From assembly GCF_043099315.1 (NCBI RefSeq), contig NZ_CP170746.1: 64,000 nucleotides of DNA; one strand, written 5' to 3'. The translations under genes and the position numbers were made by a program. The notes beneath the pieces were generated by a model. It was given only the letters and a program-made list of their open reading frames with translations. It was not told the DNA's origin and ran no database searches. The DNA is from Chlorogloeopsis fritschii. GTDB lineage: Bacteria; Cyanobacteriota; Cyanobacteriia; Cyanobacteriales; Nostocaceae. Positions 55,765-63,937 of the stretch are shown here, piece after piece. Positions within the stretch are counted from its first letter, which is position 1. Each line of letters begins with the position of its first letter.

Positions 55765-56118
55765 TCAACCAAAGGTTGTGCCATTCCACCCCCACATAAA
55801 GCCTTTGGCATCAGCAAACTCAATATAAATTCGATTTTTGGGTACACCCAGCTTTTGATTAACTTCCTGGCAAAAGTCTTGACTCATCGCTTGAGTTTGA
55901 TCTGGCTTCATTGTGCCAACACTTTTAATTTCTATGTAGCAAACTGGATCTATAGTTCCAGCAAAAGTCATGGGAACCTCACCCTCAAAAGTTGTCATGA
56001 CATAAGATTCTGGTTTTCCCGTATGTTTAGCTAATTTGGCTGACAAGCCTTTAAGCATTGCTTCAACTTCAGTTTTTTCTGGTGTAGATACAGAAGTTTG
56101 AACTTTAATTAACGGCAT
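55765..56118 (-). CDS. MIF / phenylpyruvate-tautomerase-like protein
   Basis: The 117-residue protein begins Met-Pro, and the free Pro1 is the catalytic base of the tautomerase/MIF family. 'PLIKVQTSV', 'PESYVMTTFEG', 'GKPESYV' and 'IYIEFADAKGFMWGWNGTTF' match MIF proteins known from cyanobacteria. Its biological role there is unclear. It converges with glsA. Confidence 0.92.
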   Translation of the reverse strand: MPLIKVQTSVSTPEKTEVEAMLKGLSAKLAKHTGKPESYVMTTFEGEVPMTFAGTIDPVCYIEIKSVGTMKPDQTQAMSQDFCQEVNQKLGVPKNRIYIEFADAKGFMWGWNGTTFG

Positions 56119-56415
56119 AATAATTTTTCTGATTCGACACTGTTAAGTTTATCGAACCGTAGAGGCACAGAAGAAGAGGACGCGGGGACAAGGGGACACC
56201 CAGAAGGAGTGAGGGTATGAAAGAGGGAAGGTACGAGGGTATTTACTCTTATTCTCTCGCTCCCACGCTCCCTCGCTCCCTCACTCTCCCCCTCCCCTTG
56301 TCCTCTTCCTAGTCTCTAGTCCCTAGTCCCTAGTTCGATCGCAAGGATTGGATAGAAGTCAATCTGGAAATACGCCTAATCTAGGGTCACTGAGAAAGTT
56401 ATTGAGATAATCGAT
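56119..56415. other. intergenic region with heptad repeats
   Basis: This 297-base gap includes CTAGTCC / CTCCCTCG repeats at 56250-56335, and a HIP1-like site near 56337. I see no gene. The EamA promoter must be near 56340-56400. Confidence 0.5.
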
Positions 56416-57330
56416 ATGCAAAAACTCTCAATGGGCATTTCAGAGTGGCTACTTCTCATCACCCTTTCTGTATTATGGGGTGGCTCATTCTTTTTGATTA
56501 AAATTGCTCTTAAAGATTTGCCACCACTTACAGTTGTTTTATACAGGGTTAGTTTAGCTGCGATCGCGCTGACTATCTTTGTCTTTATGAGTAGGAAACG
56601 AATGCCTGCTTCTTTGAGCTTGTGGCGTGAATTTTTGGTGATGGGAGCATTGAATAACCTCATCCCATTTAGCCTAATTGTTTGGGGACAAACCCAAATT
56701 AACAGTAGCCTCGCTGCGATTCTCAACGCAACAACACCTTTATTCACAATTTTGCTAGCTCACTTTTTTACTAAAGATGAGCGTCTGACACCTAACCGTT
56801 TAGTTGGAGTTTTTTTGGGATTATGTGGTGTCATTGTATTGATTGGACTAAATACATTACATGGGCTGAGTCTAAATAGTCTTGGACAATTAGCTATTTT
56901 AGGTGCTGCTTGCTCCTACGGTTGTGCGGGAATCTACGGTCGTCGTTTCAAAACTTTGCCTGCTACTGTCACCGCGGTAGGAATGCTACTAAGTACAACA
57001 ATTCTGCTCTTGCCGCTAGTATTGCTGGTAGATCGCCCTTGGACTTTACATTTGAGTACTGTTACTAAATTAGCTGTGCTGGGATTGTCTTTATTCAGTA
57101 CGGCAATTGCTTACTTGATATATTTTCGTATCTTAGCTGTAGCAGGTGCAACTAACCTATTATTAGTAACATTTTTAATACCAATTAGCGCTTTGGTTTT
57201 AGGCATATTTGTTTTGGGCGAGCAACTGCAATGGACTGAATTTGGAGGCATGGTGTTAATTTTTGCTAGCCTTGCCGTAATTGATGGAAGGTTGATTTCT
57301 CGTCTATGGCATCCGACTTCAGAAATTTGA
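56416..57330 (+). CDS. EamA/DMT-family transporter
   Basis: Ten hydrophobic helices in two EamA repeats are seen: repeat 1 begins 'LLITLSVLWGGSFFLIKIAL' and repeat 2 'LAILGAACSYGCAGIYGRRFK'. 'LNATTPLFTILLAHFFTKDERLTPNRLVGVFLGLCGVIVLIG' and 'FLIPISALVLGIFVLGEQLQWTEFGGMVLIFASLAVI' are the typical ends of each repeat. The length of 304 residues is standard. The substrate (amino acid, nucleotide-sugar or metabolite) cannot be predicted. Confidence 0.92.
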   Translation: MQKLSMGISEWLLLITLSVLWGGSFFLIKIALKDLPPLTVVLYRVSLAAIALTIFVFMSRKRMPASLSLWREFLVMGALNNLIPFSLIVWGQTQINSSLAAILNATTPLFTILLAHFFTKDERLTPNRLVGVFLGLCGVIVLIGLNTLHGLSLNSLGQLAILGAACSYGCAGIYGRRFKTLPATVTAVGMLLSTTILLLPLVLLVDRPWTLHLSTVTKLAVLGLSLFSTAIAYLIYFRILAVAGATNLLLVTFLIPISALVLGIFVLGEQLQWTEFGGMVLIFASLAVIDGRLISRLWHPTSEI

Positions 57331-57366
57331 ACCAAGACGACAAATAGCGGAAGGATAGAGTATAAA

Positions 57367-58470
57367 ATGCAGCAAGTTTCATTATCTGAAGAAATTTTTT
57401 GGCAGGCTATCAATAGTCGAGACACAAGTTTTGATGGAGTGTTTTTCTATGGTGTACGCTCCACTTGCATCTACTGCCGCCCAAGTTGCCCTAGTCGCAA
57501 ACCTAAGCGCAATCAGGTTACCTTCTTTAGAGAGTTTCAAGAAGCTGAAGCAGTAGGTTATCGACCGTGCAAGCGTTGTCAACCACAATATTCAATAGCA
57601 CCAAATTCTGCCTATGCTAAAGTGTTGGCAACTTGTCGTTACATTGAAGCGCAAACAGAGCATATCCCTACACTTGCTGAATTAGGCGCTCATGTGTCCA
57701 CAAGTCCCACGCATTTGCAAAGAATATTCAAGCGGATGACTGGTGTAACGCCATTTCAATATGCAGATGTTTGCCGAATGGAAAGATTTAAAAAACGCTT
57801 GAAACAAGGGGATATGATCGCTAATGCACTTTATGAAACTGGGTATGGAGCAAGTAGCCGTCTTTACGAAAAAGCACCGCAACAGTTAGGTATGACACCA
57901 GCTTCCTATCAAAAACATGGCCAGGGCGAGACTATTCGTTATGCGATCGCCTCTTCGCCTCTTGGAGAAATATTAGTGGCAGCCACTACAAGGGGTTTGT
58001 GCTGTGTACGGCTGGGAGAAACAGCAACAGCACTACTAGAGGAGTTAAAACAAGAGTTTGCAGGTGCATCACTCCAGTCTGGTGACGATGAGCTTTATGC
58101 TTGGACTCAGGCTTTAGTGGACTACCTCAGTGGAAGAAGCATTTGTCCCAGCCTACCCCTAGACGTGCAAGCTACTGCATTTCAACTTCTAGTTTGGGAG
58201 GCTTTACGAAAAATACCAATCGGAACCACAGCTAGCTATAGTGACATTGCCCATGCGATCGCGCAACCAAAATCTGTACGGGCTGTAGCAAGAGCTTGTG
58301 CTACTAACCCAGTTGCACTAGTTATTCCTTGCCATCGCGTAGTTCAAAAAGATGGTGGTTTAGGAGGTTACCGCTGGGGAGTTAGTCGTAAAGAAGCGCT
58401 GCTCAATCTTGAACAGGGGCTAGAAAAGAAGCAGGGGAGCAGGGGAGCAGGGGAGATGGGAAAAGACTAA
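57367..58470 (+). CDS. ada: Ada: DNA alkylation repair methyltransferase and AraC-type regulator
   Basis: The N-terminal zinc domain has the four cysteines C37, C41, C68 and C71 ('YCRPSCPSR', 'PCKRCQP'). An AraC-type HTH follows ('THLQRIFKRMTGVTPFQY'). The C-terminal O6-methylguanine methyltransferase has the 'IPCHRVV' motif with C322, and ends 'GYRWGVSRKEALL'. It repairs methylated DNA and activates the adaptive response. The last 14 residues ('KKQGSRGAGEMGKD') are coded by an intergenic-type AGGGGAGC repeat, so the tail is probably an add-on. The EamA gene ends 37 bases upstream. Confidence 0.95.
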   Translation: MQQVSLSEEIFWQAINSRDTSFDGVFFYGVRSTCIYCRPSCPSRKPKRNQVTFFREFQEAEAVGYRPCKRCQPQYSIAPNSAYAKVLATCRYIEAQTEHIPTLAELGAHVSTSPTHLQRIFKRMTGVTPFQYADVCRMERFKKRLKQGDMIANALYETGYGASSRLYEKAPQQLGMTPASYQKHGQGETIRYAIASSPLGEILVAATTRGLCCVRLGETATALLEELKQEFAGASLQSGDDELYAWTQALVDYLSGRSICPSLPLDVQATAFQLLVWEALRKIPIGTTASYSDIAHAIAQPKSVRAVARACATNPVALVIPCHRVVQKDGGLGGYRWGVSRKEALLNLEQGLEKKQGSRGAGEMGKD

Positions 58471-58508
58471 TGACTATTGACTAATGACTAACCACTAACT
58501 CCTAACTA
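58468..58508. repeat. TAATGACTA-type heptad repeats after ada
   Basis: Several TGACTAA / CACTAAC-type heptamers run from the ada stop codon to the flavin-reductase stop. Confidence 0.75.
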
Positions 58509-58509
58509 T

Positions 58510-58989
58510 TTAGCCACCATACTGCCAGCCTGTAGTTTCCAGTAGCATCTGTTTACCTTCACGGTGAACGCCAGCAGCTATGACTTCACCAACAAAGACA
58601 GTGTGATCGCCACGAGCCACTACATCGACAACCTGACACTCAATGTATCCCAAGGAGTCCGAAATAATTGGACAGCCAGTTTTGCCCAGATAAAATTCTA
58701 CATCCTCAAATTTATTACCAACCCGGCGCATCTGCTTGAAGAACTTTTGCGCTAAGTCTTTTTGTCCTTCTTCCAAAAAGCTGACAGCAAAGAAGCCGCT
58801 ATTTTTAATCATTTGATGGGATATGGAATTTTGATTGACACAAATTACGACTAAGGGAGGCTTAAATGAAGCTTGCATTAACCAGCTAAGAGTGAAACCG
58901 TTGACTTCTTCCCCATCTTTGACACCACATATATACAATCCGTGGGGAATTTTCTGTAGCATTGTTTTTTTAGCCTGTTCGTCGAGCAT
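58510..58989 (-). CDS. flavin reductase family protein
   Basis: The 159-residue protein is a FMN-binding split barrel: 'IPHGLYICGVKDGEEVNGFTLSWLMQASFKPPLVVICVNQNSISHQMI' and 'GFFAVSFLEEGQKDLAQKF'. The end 'GDHTVFVGEVIAAGVHREGKQMLLETTGWQYGG' is also typical. It probably reduces or binds FMN for a partner enzyme. The compact form resembles flavin-reductase-like domains of cyanobacterial flavodiiron proteins. No partner adjoins. Confidence 0.88.
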   Translation of the reverse strand: MLDEQAKKTMLQKIPHGLYICGVKDGEEVNGFTLSWLMQASFKPPLVVICVNQNSISHQMIKNSGFFAVSFLEEGQKDLAQKFFKQMRRVGNKFEDVEFYLGKTGCPIISDSLGYIECQVVDVVARGDHTVFVGEVIAAGVHREGKQMLLETTGWQYGG

Positions 58990-59059
58990 AATTTAATCTA
59001 CTTAAGTGTTCCATTGCTAAGTGTATCGAACAGCGGGAACTGAAAAGCAGGCGTCTAAT

Positions 59060-59917
59060 TTATCCTTTAGGACGAAATATATGGCTGTGTTCGGGATGAT
59101 ATAAACGCGATCGCGCTACGCCCATACTTGGTAAATGCGCTGTTGCTTCTGTTAATGCAGGACTAATTACATAAAGCGTGGTGCGAATTAACTTTTCTTT
59201 TTGAGTACAATCTGCCATTTGATTGAGAGGGACGATCCATATTTTTTCATCAGGCCAGCCCAGACGGAAGCAAATTGCTACGGGAGTATCGACTGGATAA
59301 TGTTCCAGTAATTTGGCTTGGGTTGTTTCAATGTGGCGAGCGCTCAGGTATAGACACAGGCTTGCCTGATGGGCAGCGAGGGAAGCTAATTCCTCTTTGG
59401 GAGGGACTTCTGTACGTCCACTGATGCGGCTGAGAATAATAGTTTGAACTAAACCGGGAACAGTCAGTTCTACTTTCAGTTTGGCGGCAGCAGCTTGAAA
59501 GGCGCTAATACCGGGAACAACTTCAAAGGGGATTTCTGCTTCAGCTAGCAGTTGCATTTGCTCGTGGATAGCGCTATAAAGACTGGGATCACCAGAGTGA
59601 AGACGGACGACAGACTTTTGCGATCGCACCCGTTCTATCATCATCGGCAATATTTCTTCTAAAGTCTTGTTTGCTGTCCGAATGATTTCCGCGTCTTCCC
59701 GACAAAATTCTATAATCTGTTGTGGCACTAGAGAATCAGCAAATAAAACTACATCCGCAGCCATTAGCAGTTTCTGTGCCTTAATTGTTAATAAATCTGG
59801 ATCGCCCGGCCCTGCTCCCACAATATACACAGATGGTTTTAGGCAATCAAGATAATTATCATTACTTAAATTTTTAGTATATTTACGCATATTACCAGCA
59901 GAAATTAATCTTTTCAA
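59060..59917 (-). CDS. cobM: precorrin-4 C11-methyltransferase
   Basis: A tetrapyrrole methyltransferase of cobalamin synthesis, methylating precorrin-4 at C11. The start of the fold is 'VYIVGAGPGDPDLLTIKAQKLL'. 'VRLHSGDPSLYSAIHEQM', 'PFEVVPGISAFQAAAAKL' and 'LYLSARHIE' are CobM/CbiF marks. The N-terminal tail of 27 residues is longer than usual, and a start at ATG 59890 is possible. It is not next to other cob genes. The plus-strand hairpins at 59959-60031 lie in its upstream region. Confidence 0.93.
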   Translation of the reverse strand: MKRLISAGNMRKYTKNLSNDNYLDCLKPSVYIVGAGPGDPDLLTIKAQKLLMAADVVLFADSLVPQQIIEFCREDAEIIRTANKTLEEILPMMIERVRSQKSVVRLHSGDPSLYSAIHEQMQLLAEAEIPFEVVPGISAFQAAAAKLKVELTVPGLVQTIILSRISGRTEVPPKEELASLAAHQASLCLYLSARHIETTQAKLLEHYPVDTPVAICFRLGWPDEKIWIVPLNQMADCTQKEKLIRTTLYVISPALTEATAHLPSMGVARSRLYHPEHSHIFRPKG

Positions 59918-59958
59918 AAAATTTTTCTGAGTTTTTCTCAGTATCTTTCCGGATAAAC

Positions 59959-60031
59959 CCTCTATATCTAGTAGAGGTGATTGGTAGATGCACCCTGGTT
60001 AAGCCCTGGAGAACACTCTGGGGCATTTTTT
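59959..60031 (+). ncRNA. orphan double-hairpin with T-run, candidate small RNA or terminator on the plus strand
   Basis: Hairpin 1 is CCTCTAT/GTAGAGG (59959-59977, 7 bp with one G-T). Hairpin 2 is GCCCTGGAG-AACA-CTCTGGGGC (60003-60024, 9 bp with two wobbles), followed by ATTTTTT. No plus-strand gene ends here. It may be a small RNA, or part of the leader of cobM on the other strand. Confidence 0.4.
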
Positions 60032-60102
60032 ATTGGGTTAGTTATTAGTTCATTTGTCATTAGACATTGGTTTGTAGAAACGCGATAAATCGCGTCTCTA
60101 CA

Positions 60103-60140
60103 TTAGTGGTTAGTCATTTGTCATTAGTCAATAGTCATTA
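60103..60140. repeat. TTAGTCA-type heptad repeats upstream of the lgt stop
   Basis: TAGTCAT, TTGTCAT and TAGTCAA units repeat in the 285-base gap between cobM and lgt. The rest is AT-rich and the C-rich stretch 60150-60230 adjoins the lgt tail. Confidence 0.7.
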
Positions 60141-60200
60141 GTCTTTTCCTTTCTGCTCTGCTCCCCTGCTCCTTGTCCCCGTGTCCCCTTGTCCCTCTTC

Positions 60201-61075
60201 CTATCTCCCTTTCTCTCCTTCCTTTTGAGGGGTAGAAACCACATCAGGCAAAGGACGGTTAGCAATATAAAGCCAGGCTAATCCAGCTAATCCTAAGAAG
60301 ATTCCGATTAAACTCACCACTTGTGCAATTCTGAGTGGCCCAAGCATTAAGCTATCAGTCCGAAGACCTTCAATCCACAGGCGTCCTAAACTGTAGGCTG
60401 CTAAGTACAACGTAAACAAAGTACCTGTTTTTAATGGTGGCTTGCCCCGCAAACCGCGAAAAAACAATGTCATGAGCAAAGCAAATACCATTAAATTCCA
60501 CAGAGATTCATACAGAAAGGTGGGATGAAAATATTCAAAGTTAGCAAGTTCTGGGGGACGGCGCTCTGGGGGAATGTATAGTTTCCAAGGTAAATTGGTG
60601 GGATCGCCAAAAGCTTCAGAGTTAAAAAAATTGCCCCAACGTCCGATCGCCTGTCCCAAAATCAATGAAGGAGCCACCAAATCTGCTAGTTGCCAGAAAG
60701 AAACTCGCTTCAGTTTGGCAAAAATTATAGATGCTATGAGACCACCGAGAATTGCTCCATGAATAGCAATACCTCCTTGCCAAATGGCTATGATCCGCTC
60801 TGGATGCTGGGCATATTCTGACCATTCAAACAAAACATAATACAGCCGCGCTGCTGGAATCGCTCCTATTACCAACCAAATTGACAAATCACCGATCAAC
60901 TCTGGATTTACATTACGGCGCTTTGCCAGATACTGGGAGAGAGCAACACCAATTAATACTGCTGTCGCAATCAACAAGCCGTACCAGCGGATAGCGATCG
61001 GCCCTATTCTCACAAAAATCGGCCAGGAGATGTAAATTGAAATGCCAAAGGTAAGACGGAAAGATCCAATGCCAT
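60201..61075 (-). CDS. lgt: prolipoprotein diacylglyceryl transferase, with a probable 1-base deletion near the 5' end
   Basis: Lgt moves diacylglycerol to the Cys of prolipoproteins. Marks are 'WQGGIAIHGAILGGLIA', 'GQAIGRWGNFFNSEAFGDP' and 'HPTFLYESLWN', within seven helices. The long frame begins at GTG 61013 ('RIGPIAIRWYGLL'), but Lgt normally begins about 20 residues earlier. From ATG 61075 the sequence reads MALDLSVLPLAFQFTSPG and then, after one missing base at 61020-61023, matches SPGPIFVRIGP. Restoring it gives about 291 residues. The shorter protein starting at GTG would be functional in principle but lacks a normal leader. Confidence 0.92.
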
Positions 61076-61257
61076 GCAGAAGTACCTAACTCAGCACTCA
61101 TAACTCTAAACTGTCACGCTGCAACTGCAACAGCCACAAAATTGATTGTGACACGCTAAGAACAAACAGGCTGTTGATTGTAAATTAAAAATTGCATCTT
61201 GCAATGAATAAACTATGCTTGGATATAATCACGTAAATATCTGTGAGGCAAAAAATT

Positions 61258-61830
61258 GTGATTGCCATTTATCCAGGTAGCTTTGACCCTATTACTTTGG
61301 GACACCTTGATATTATCGAACGCGGCAGTCGGCTATTTGCACAGGTGATTGTTGCCGTACTGCGGAATCCTAACAAAATGCCTCTGTTTACAGTGCAAAA
61401 ACGCTTAGAACAAATTCGTCAATGTACTAAACATCTACCTAATGTTGAAGTAGACGCCTTTGATGGATTAACTGTTCATTATGCCCAAATGCGGCAAGCT
61501 TCTGTCCTGCTAAGGGGGTTGAGGGCAATTTCAGACTTTGAAGTCGAGCTACAAATGGCTCACACAAATAAAACTCTTTCTACCGATATAGAAACTGTTT
61601 TTCTAGCAACATCAAACGAGTATAGTTTTTTAAGTAGTAGTGTGATAAAAGAGATCGCAAGGTTTGGTGGTTCTGTCGATCATCTTGTTCCCCCGCACGT
61701 CGCCCTGGATATTTACCAATGCTACGCCCAAAACCAGCCCATAGCGAATCAGATCGCAACGGAAGCATTCCCGCCTCGCCAGAGTTCCACGATGGAATCT
61801 CTGAAAACTCTACGCGAACGGGAAGCATAG
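61258..61830 (+). CDS. coaD: phosphopantetheine adenylyltransferase
   Basis: CoaD makes dephospho-CoA from 4'-phosphopantetheine and ATP. 'IAIYPGSFDPITLGHLDIIERGSRLF' contains the T/HxGH motif, and 'NEYSFLSSSVIKEIARFGGSVDHLVP' is the diagnostic C-terminal part. I set the start at GTG 61258 because GAGG lies 9 bases upstream and the product then starts as in other CoaD proteins; GTG 61243 is the alternative. The C-terminal 25 residues overlap the next gene by 112 bases in another frame. Confidence 0.92.
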   Translation: MIAIYPGSFDPITLGHLDIIERGSRLFAQVIVAVLRNPNKMPLFTVQKRLEQIRQCTKHLPNVEVDAFDGLTVHYAQMRQASVLLRGLRAISDFEVELQMAHTNKTLSTDIETVFLATSNEYSFLSSSVIKEIARFGGSVDHLVPPHVALDIYQCYAQNQPIANQIATEAFPPRQSSTMESLKTLREREA

Positions 61831-62390
61831 ATATTCAACAGGAATTCAATCATCTGGAGGAAATCGTTCTTGCTAGCTTACACATTCCACTAACACAATA
61901 CACGTTAGTGGATGAGGAAAAATTGCTCGAACAGCTTGATTTTCTCCGGCTGTCACTGCCAACAGCTTTTCAAGAAGCAGCAGAAATTCTTCAACAGAAG
62001 GAGGAAATTATCCTACAAGCTGAAGAGTATGGACAGCAGATTGTTGAAGCTGCGCAAGCCAAAAGAGCGCAAATTTTAGATCATAGCGATGTTCTCAAGC
62101 AGGCGGAACGAGAAGCCTCCGAACTGCGGCGACAAGTGCAGCAAGAATGCGAAGCGATGATGCAAGAAACTCTTGAAGAAATTGATCGTAAACGTCGCCA
62201 ATGTCAGCAAGAAATAGAGGAAATGCGAAGAGATGCGATCGCTGAAGCTCAAGCGATCCAAAATGGGGCTGATGAGTATGCTGACAGTGTTTTACAAAAT
62301 ATTGAGGAGCAACTTCACGATATGTTGCGTATTGTCCGCAATGGACGGCATCAATTGCAACAAGATTTGCCAGGGCAACGTAATTCGTAA
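61719..62390 (+). CDS. DivIVA-like / ATP-synthase-b-like coiled-coil protein
   Basis: The 223-residue protein is soluble and mostly helical. Residues 30-90 include 'DIQQEFNHLEEIVLASLHIP' and 'VDEEKLLEQLDFLRLSLP', and the rest is a long coiled coil ('EEIILQAEEYGQQIVEAAQAKRAQIL', 'EEIDRKRRQCQQEIEEMRRDAIAEAQAI'). The order matches proteins that follow coaD in other Nostocales. Its start overlaps coaD by 112 bases. I infer a scaffold role but no known function. Confidence 0.78.
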   Translation: MLRPKPAHSESDRNGSIPASPEFHDGISENSTRTGSIDIQQEFNHLEEIVLASLHIPLTQYTLVDEEKLLEQLDFLRLSLPTAFQEAAEILQQKEEIILQAEEYGQQIVEAAQAKRAQILDHSDVLKQAEREASELRRQVQQECEAMMQETLEEIDRKRRQCQQEIEEMRRDAIAEAQAIQNGADEYADSVLQNIEEQLHDMLRIVRNGRHQLQQDLPGQRNS

Positions 62391-62453
62391 CTTGCGAAAA
62401 AGCTGATAATTTCATCTACTTGTGAAAGTGATAAATCTGTTATCTTCGCTACT

Positions 62454-63188
62454 TCACACTAGTTTCCGTGCAAGGAACGCCGTATGAGCTTTCGGCAGAT
62501 GGTAGCTTCCATAACTACTCATTTTGCTAACCTGGAAACCTACTCGGCGAAGTTCTTTTGCTATATCTGTAGACTTGTATAATTGCAGACAATGTATTTC
62601 GTCAGCCCGTCTATAGTATTCTCCTATTTTCCGAAAGCTGGTAATTCGACGGGTTAATGTCTGAAGATTTGGGTTCTCCTCCTTTTCGACTAGTACCACC
62701 CAATCCTCTCCTTGAGAAAACCCTTTAGTTAAGTTTCCTTGTACTACTTGTCCAGGTTCCGCAATATCGAAGACGAAAACACCACCTGGAGTTAAAGCAC
62801 TGTATACGCGAAGAAACAACTGAACTAGCGTTTGCCAATTATTATCTGGATCAAATAAATAGTTGAGACACTCACCAATCGAAGTAACGGCGTTGCACGG
62901 TGGGATATCTGTCTTGAACAGCGATTCGACTCGAAACTCAGCATCTGGGACTCTTGTTCGAGCGATCGCAATGAGCGACTCTGAGATATCAATTCCCAGG
63001 ACATGATAATCAGCCTTGGAGAGTTCTTGTGCCCACAATCCGCTTCCGCAGCCCAAGTCTACCACCAGACCATTACGTACTTTGTTCTGAGTAAGTATTT
63101 CTAAGATCCCAGGGGCGGATTTGAGTGCAAAGTCACTGTGACCGACATCATGAATATAGGCTAAGTCTTCTTTGTACCACTCTTGCAT
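62454..63188 (-). CDS. class I SAM-dependent methyltransferase
   Basis: SAM motif I is 'GLVVDLGCGSGLWAQELSKA', followed by 'VLGIDISESLIAIAR' (motif II). The central strand 'CNAVTSIGECLNYLFDPD' and 'LTPGGVFVFDIAEPGQV' complete the fold. Residues 180-244 are substrate-specific. It resembles small methyltransferases with an unknown substrate. It converges with the DivIVA-like gene and is divergent from sufE. Confidence 0.88.
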   Translation of the reverse strand: MQEWYKEDLAYIHDVGHSDFALKSAPGILEILTQNKVRNGLVVDLGCGSGLWAQELSKADYHVLGIDISESLIAIARTRVPDAEFRVESLFKTDIPPCNAVTSIGECLNYLFDPDNNWQTLVQLFLRVYSALTPGGVFVFDIAEPGQVVQGNLTKGFSQGEDWVVLVEKEENPNLQTLTRRITSFRKIGEYYRRADEIHCLQLYKSTDIAKELRRVGFQVSKMSSYGSYHLPKAHTAFLARKLV

Positions 63189-63341
63189 ATACCCTGCTGT
63201 TAAACGCTTTTATTTAATTGGGTTGAGCTTTCTATTTTGTATTTTTATGGCAAACTATTAGGCTAATAGTCCAATCAAAGCGCAATCAAACCCCAAGATA
63301 ATCTACACTCAAGGTGGGAGCGTTGATTACCTTGTCGTGTT

Positions 63342-63782
63342 ATGTCCTCTAGCATAGATTCACTACCACCCAATCTCGCCAAAATAGTCCAGCGTTTTAA
63401 GCGGGCTACAGATCCAAAGCGACGCTACGAACAATTAATTTGGTACGGTCAGCGGCTAAAGGAATTTCCAGCAGATGATAAACTACCAGAAAACAAAGTT
63501 CCTGGCTGCGTTTCCCAAGTTTATGTTATAGCCAACTTGGAAGATGGGAAAGTAGTGTTTCAGGGTGACTCTGATTCTCAATTAACCAAAGGATTAGTCG
63601 GTCTGTTGATTGAAGGCTTGAATGGACTCACATCCAATGAAATTGTCCAACTTACTCCAGATTTTATTCAAGAAACTGGTTTAAATGTTAGCCTCACACC
63701 TTCCCGCGCTAATGGTTTTTATAATATTTTCAAAACCATGCAAAAAAAAGCTTTGGAATGTCAACCCCCTACAGATGAATGA
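63342..63782 (+). CDS. sufE: SufE-family sulfur acceptor protein
   Basis: SufE accepts sulfur from the cysteine desulfurase SufS for Fe-S cluster assembly. The active-site Cys is in 'NKVPGCVSQVYVIANLE', and 'LVGLLIEGLNGLTSNEIVQLTPDFIQETGL' and 'SPSRANGF'-like 'TPSRANGFYNIFKTMQKKA' match the family. The length of 146 residues is normal. SufS and the other suf genes are not near here. Confidence 0.93.
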   Translation: MSSSIDSLPPNLAKIVQRFKRATDPKRRYEQLIWYGQRLKEFPADDKLPENKVPGCVSQVYVIANLEDGKVVFQGDSDSQLTKGLVGLLIEGLNGLTSNEIVQLTPDFIQETGLNVSLTPSRANGFYNIFKTMQKKALECQPPTDE

Positions 63783-63870
63783 AAAATTAAGAATTAAAAA
63801 TTAAAAATTAAAGAATCTAGAATGAATATTTTGAGGAGCTTTACAGCTGTTGTTAACTAGTTAATGGTGA

Positions 63871-63937
63871 GTAGGGGAGGGTTTTGTTGATTATCTTTGG
63901 GTGACAACTATAATTTGTCTTCTAAACCCGCTCGTAC
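63871..63937 (+). repeat. 66-bp dispersed palindromic repeat, copy E
   Basis: It starts GTAGGGGAGGGTTTTGTTGAT and ends TCTTCTAAACCCGCTCGTAC; the left end is degenerate. No GC-rich arm is present. Heptad-like TAGTTAG words flank it. The window ends 63 bases later without another gene. Confidence 0.85.
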
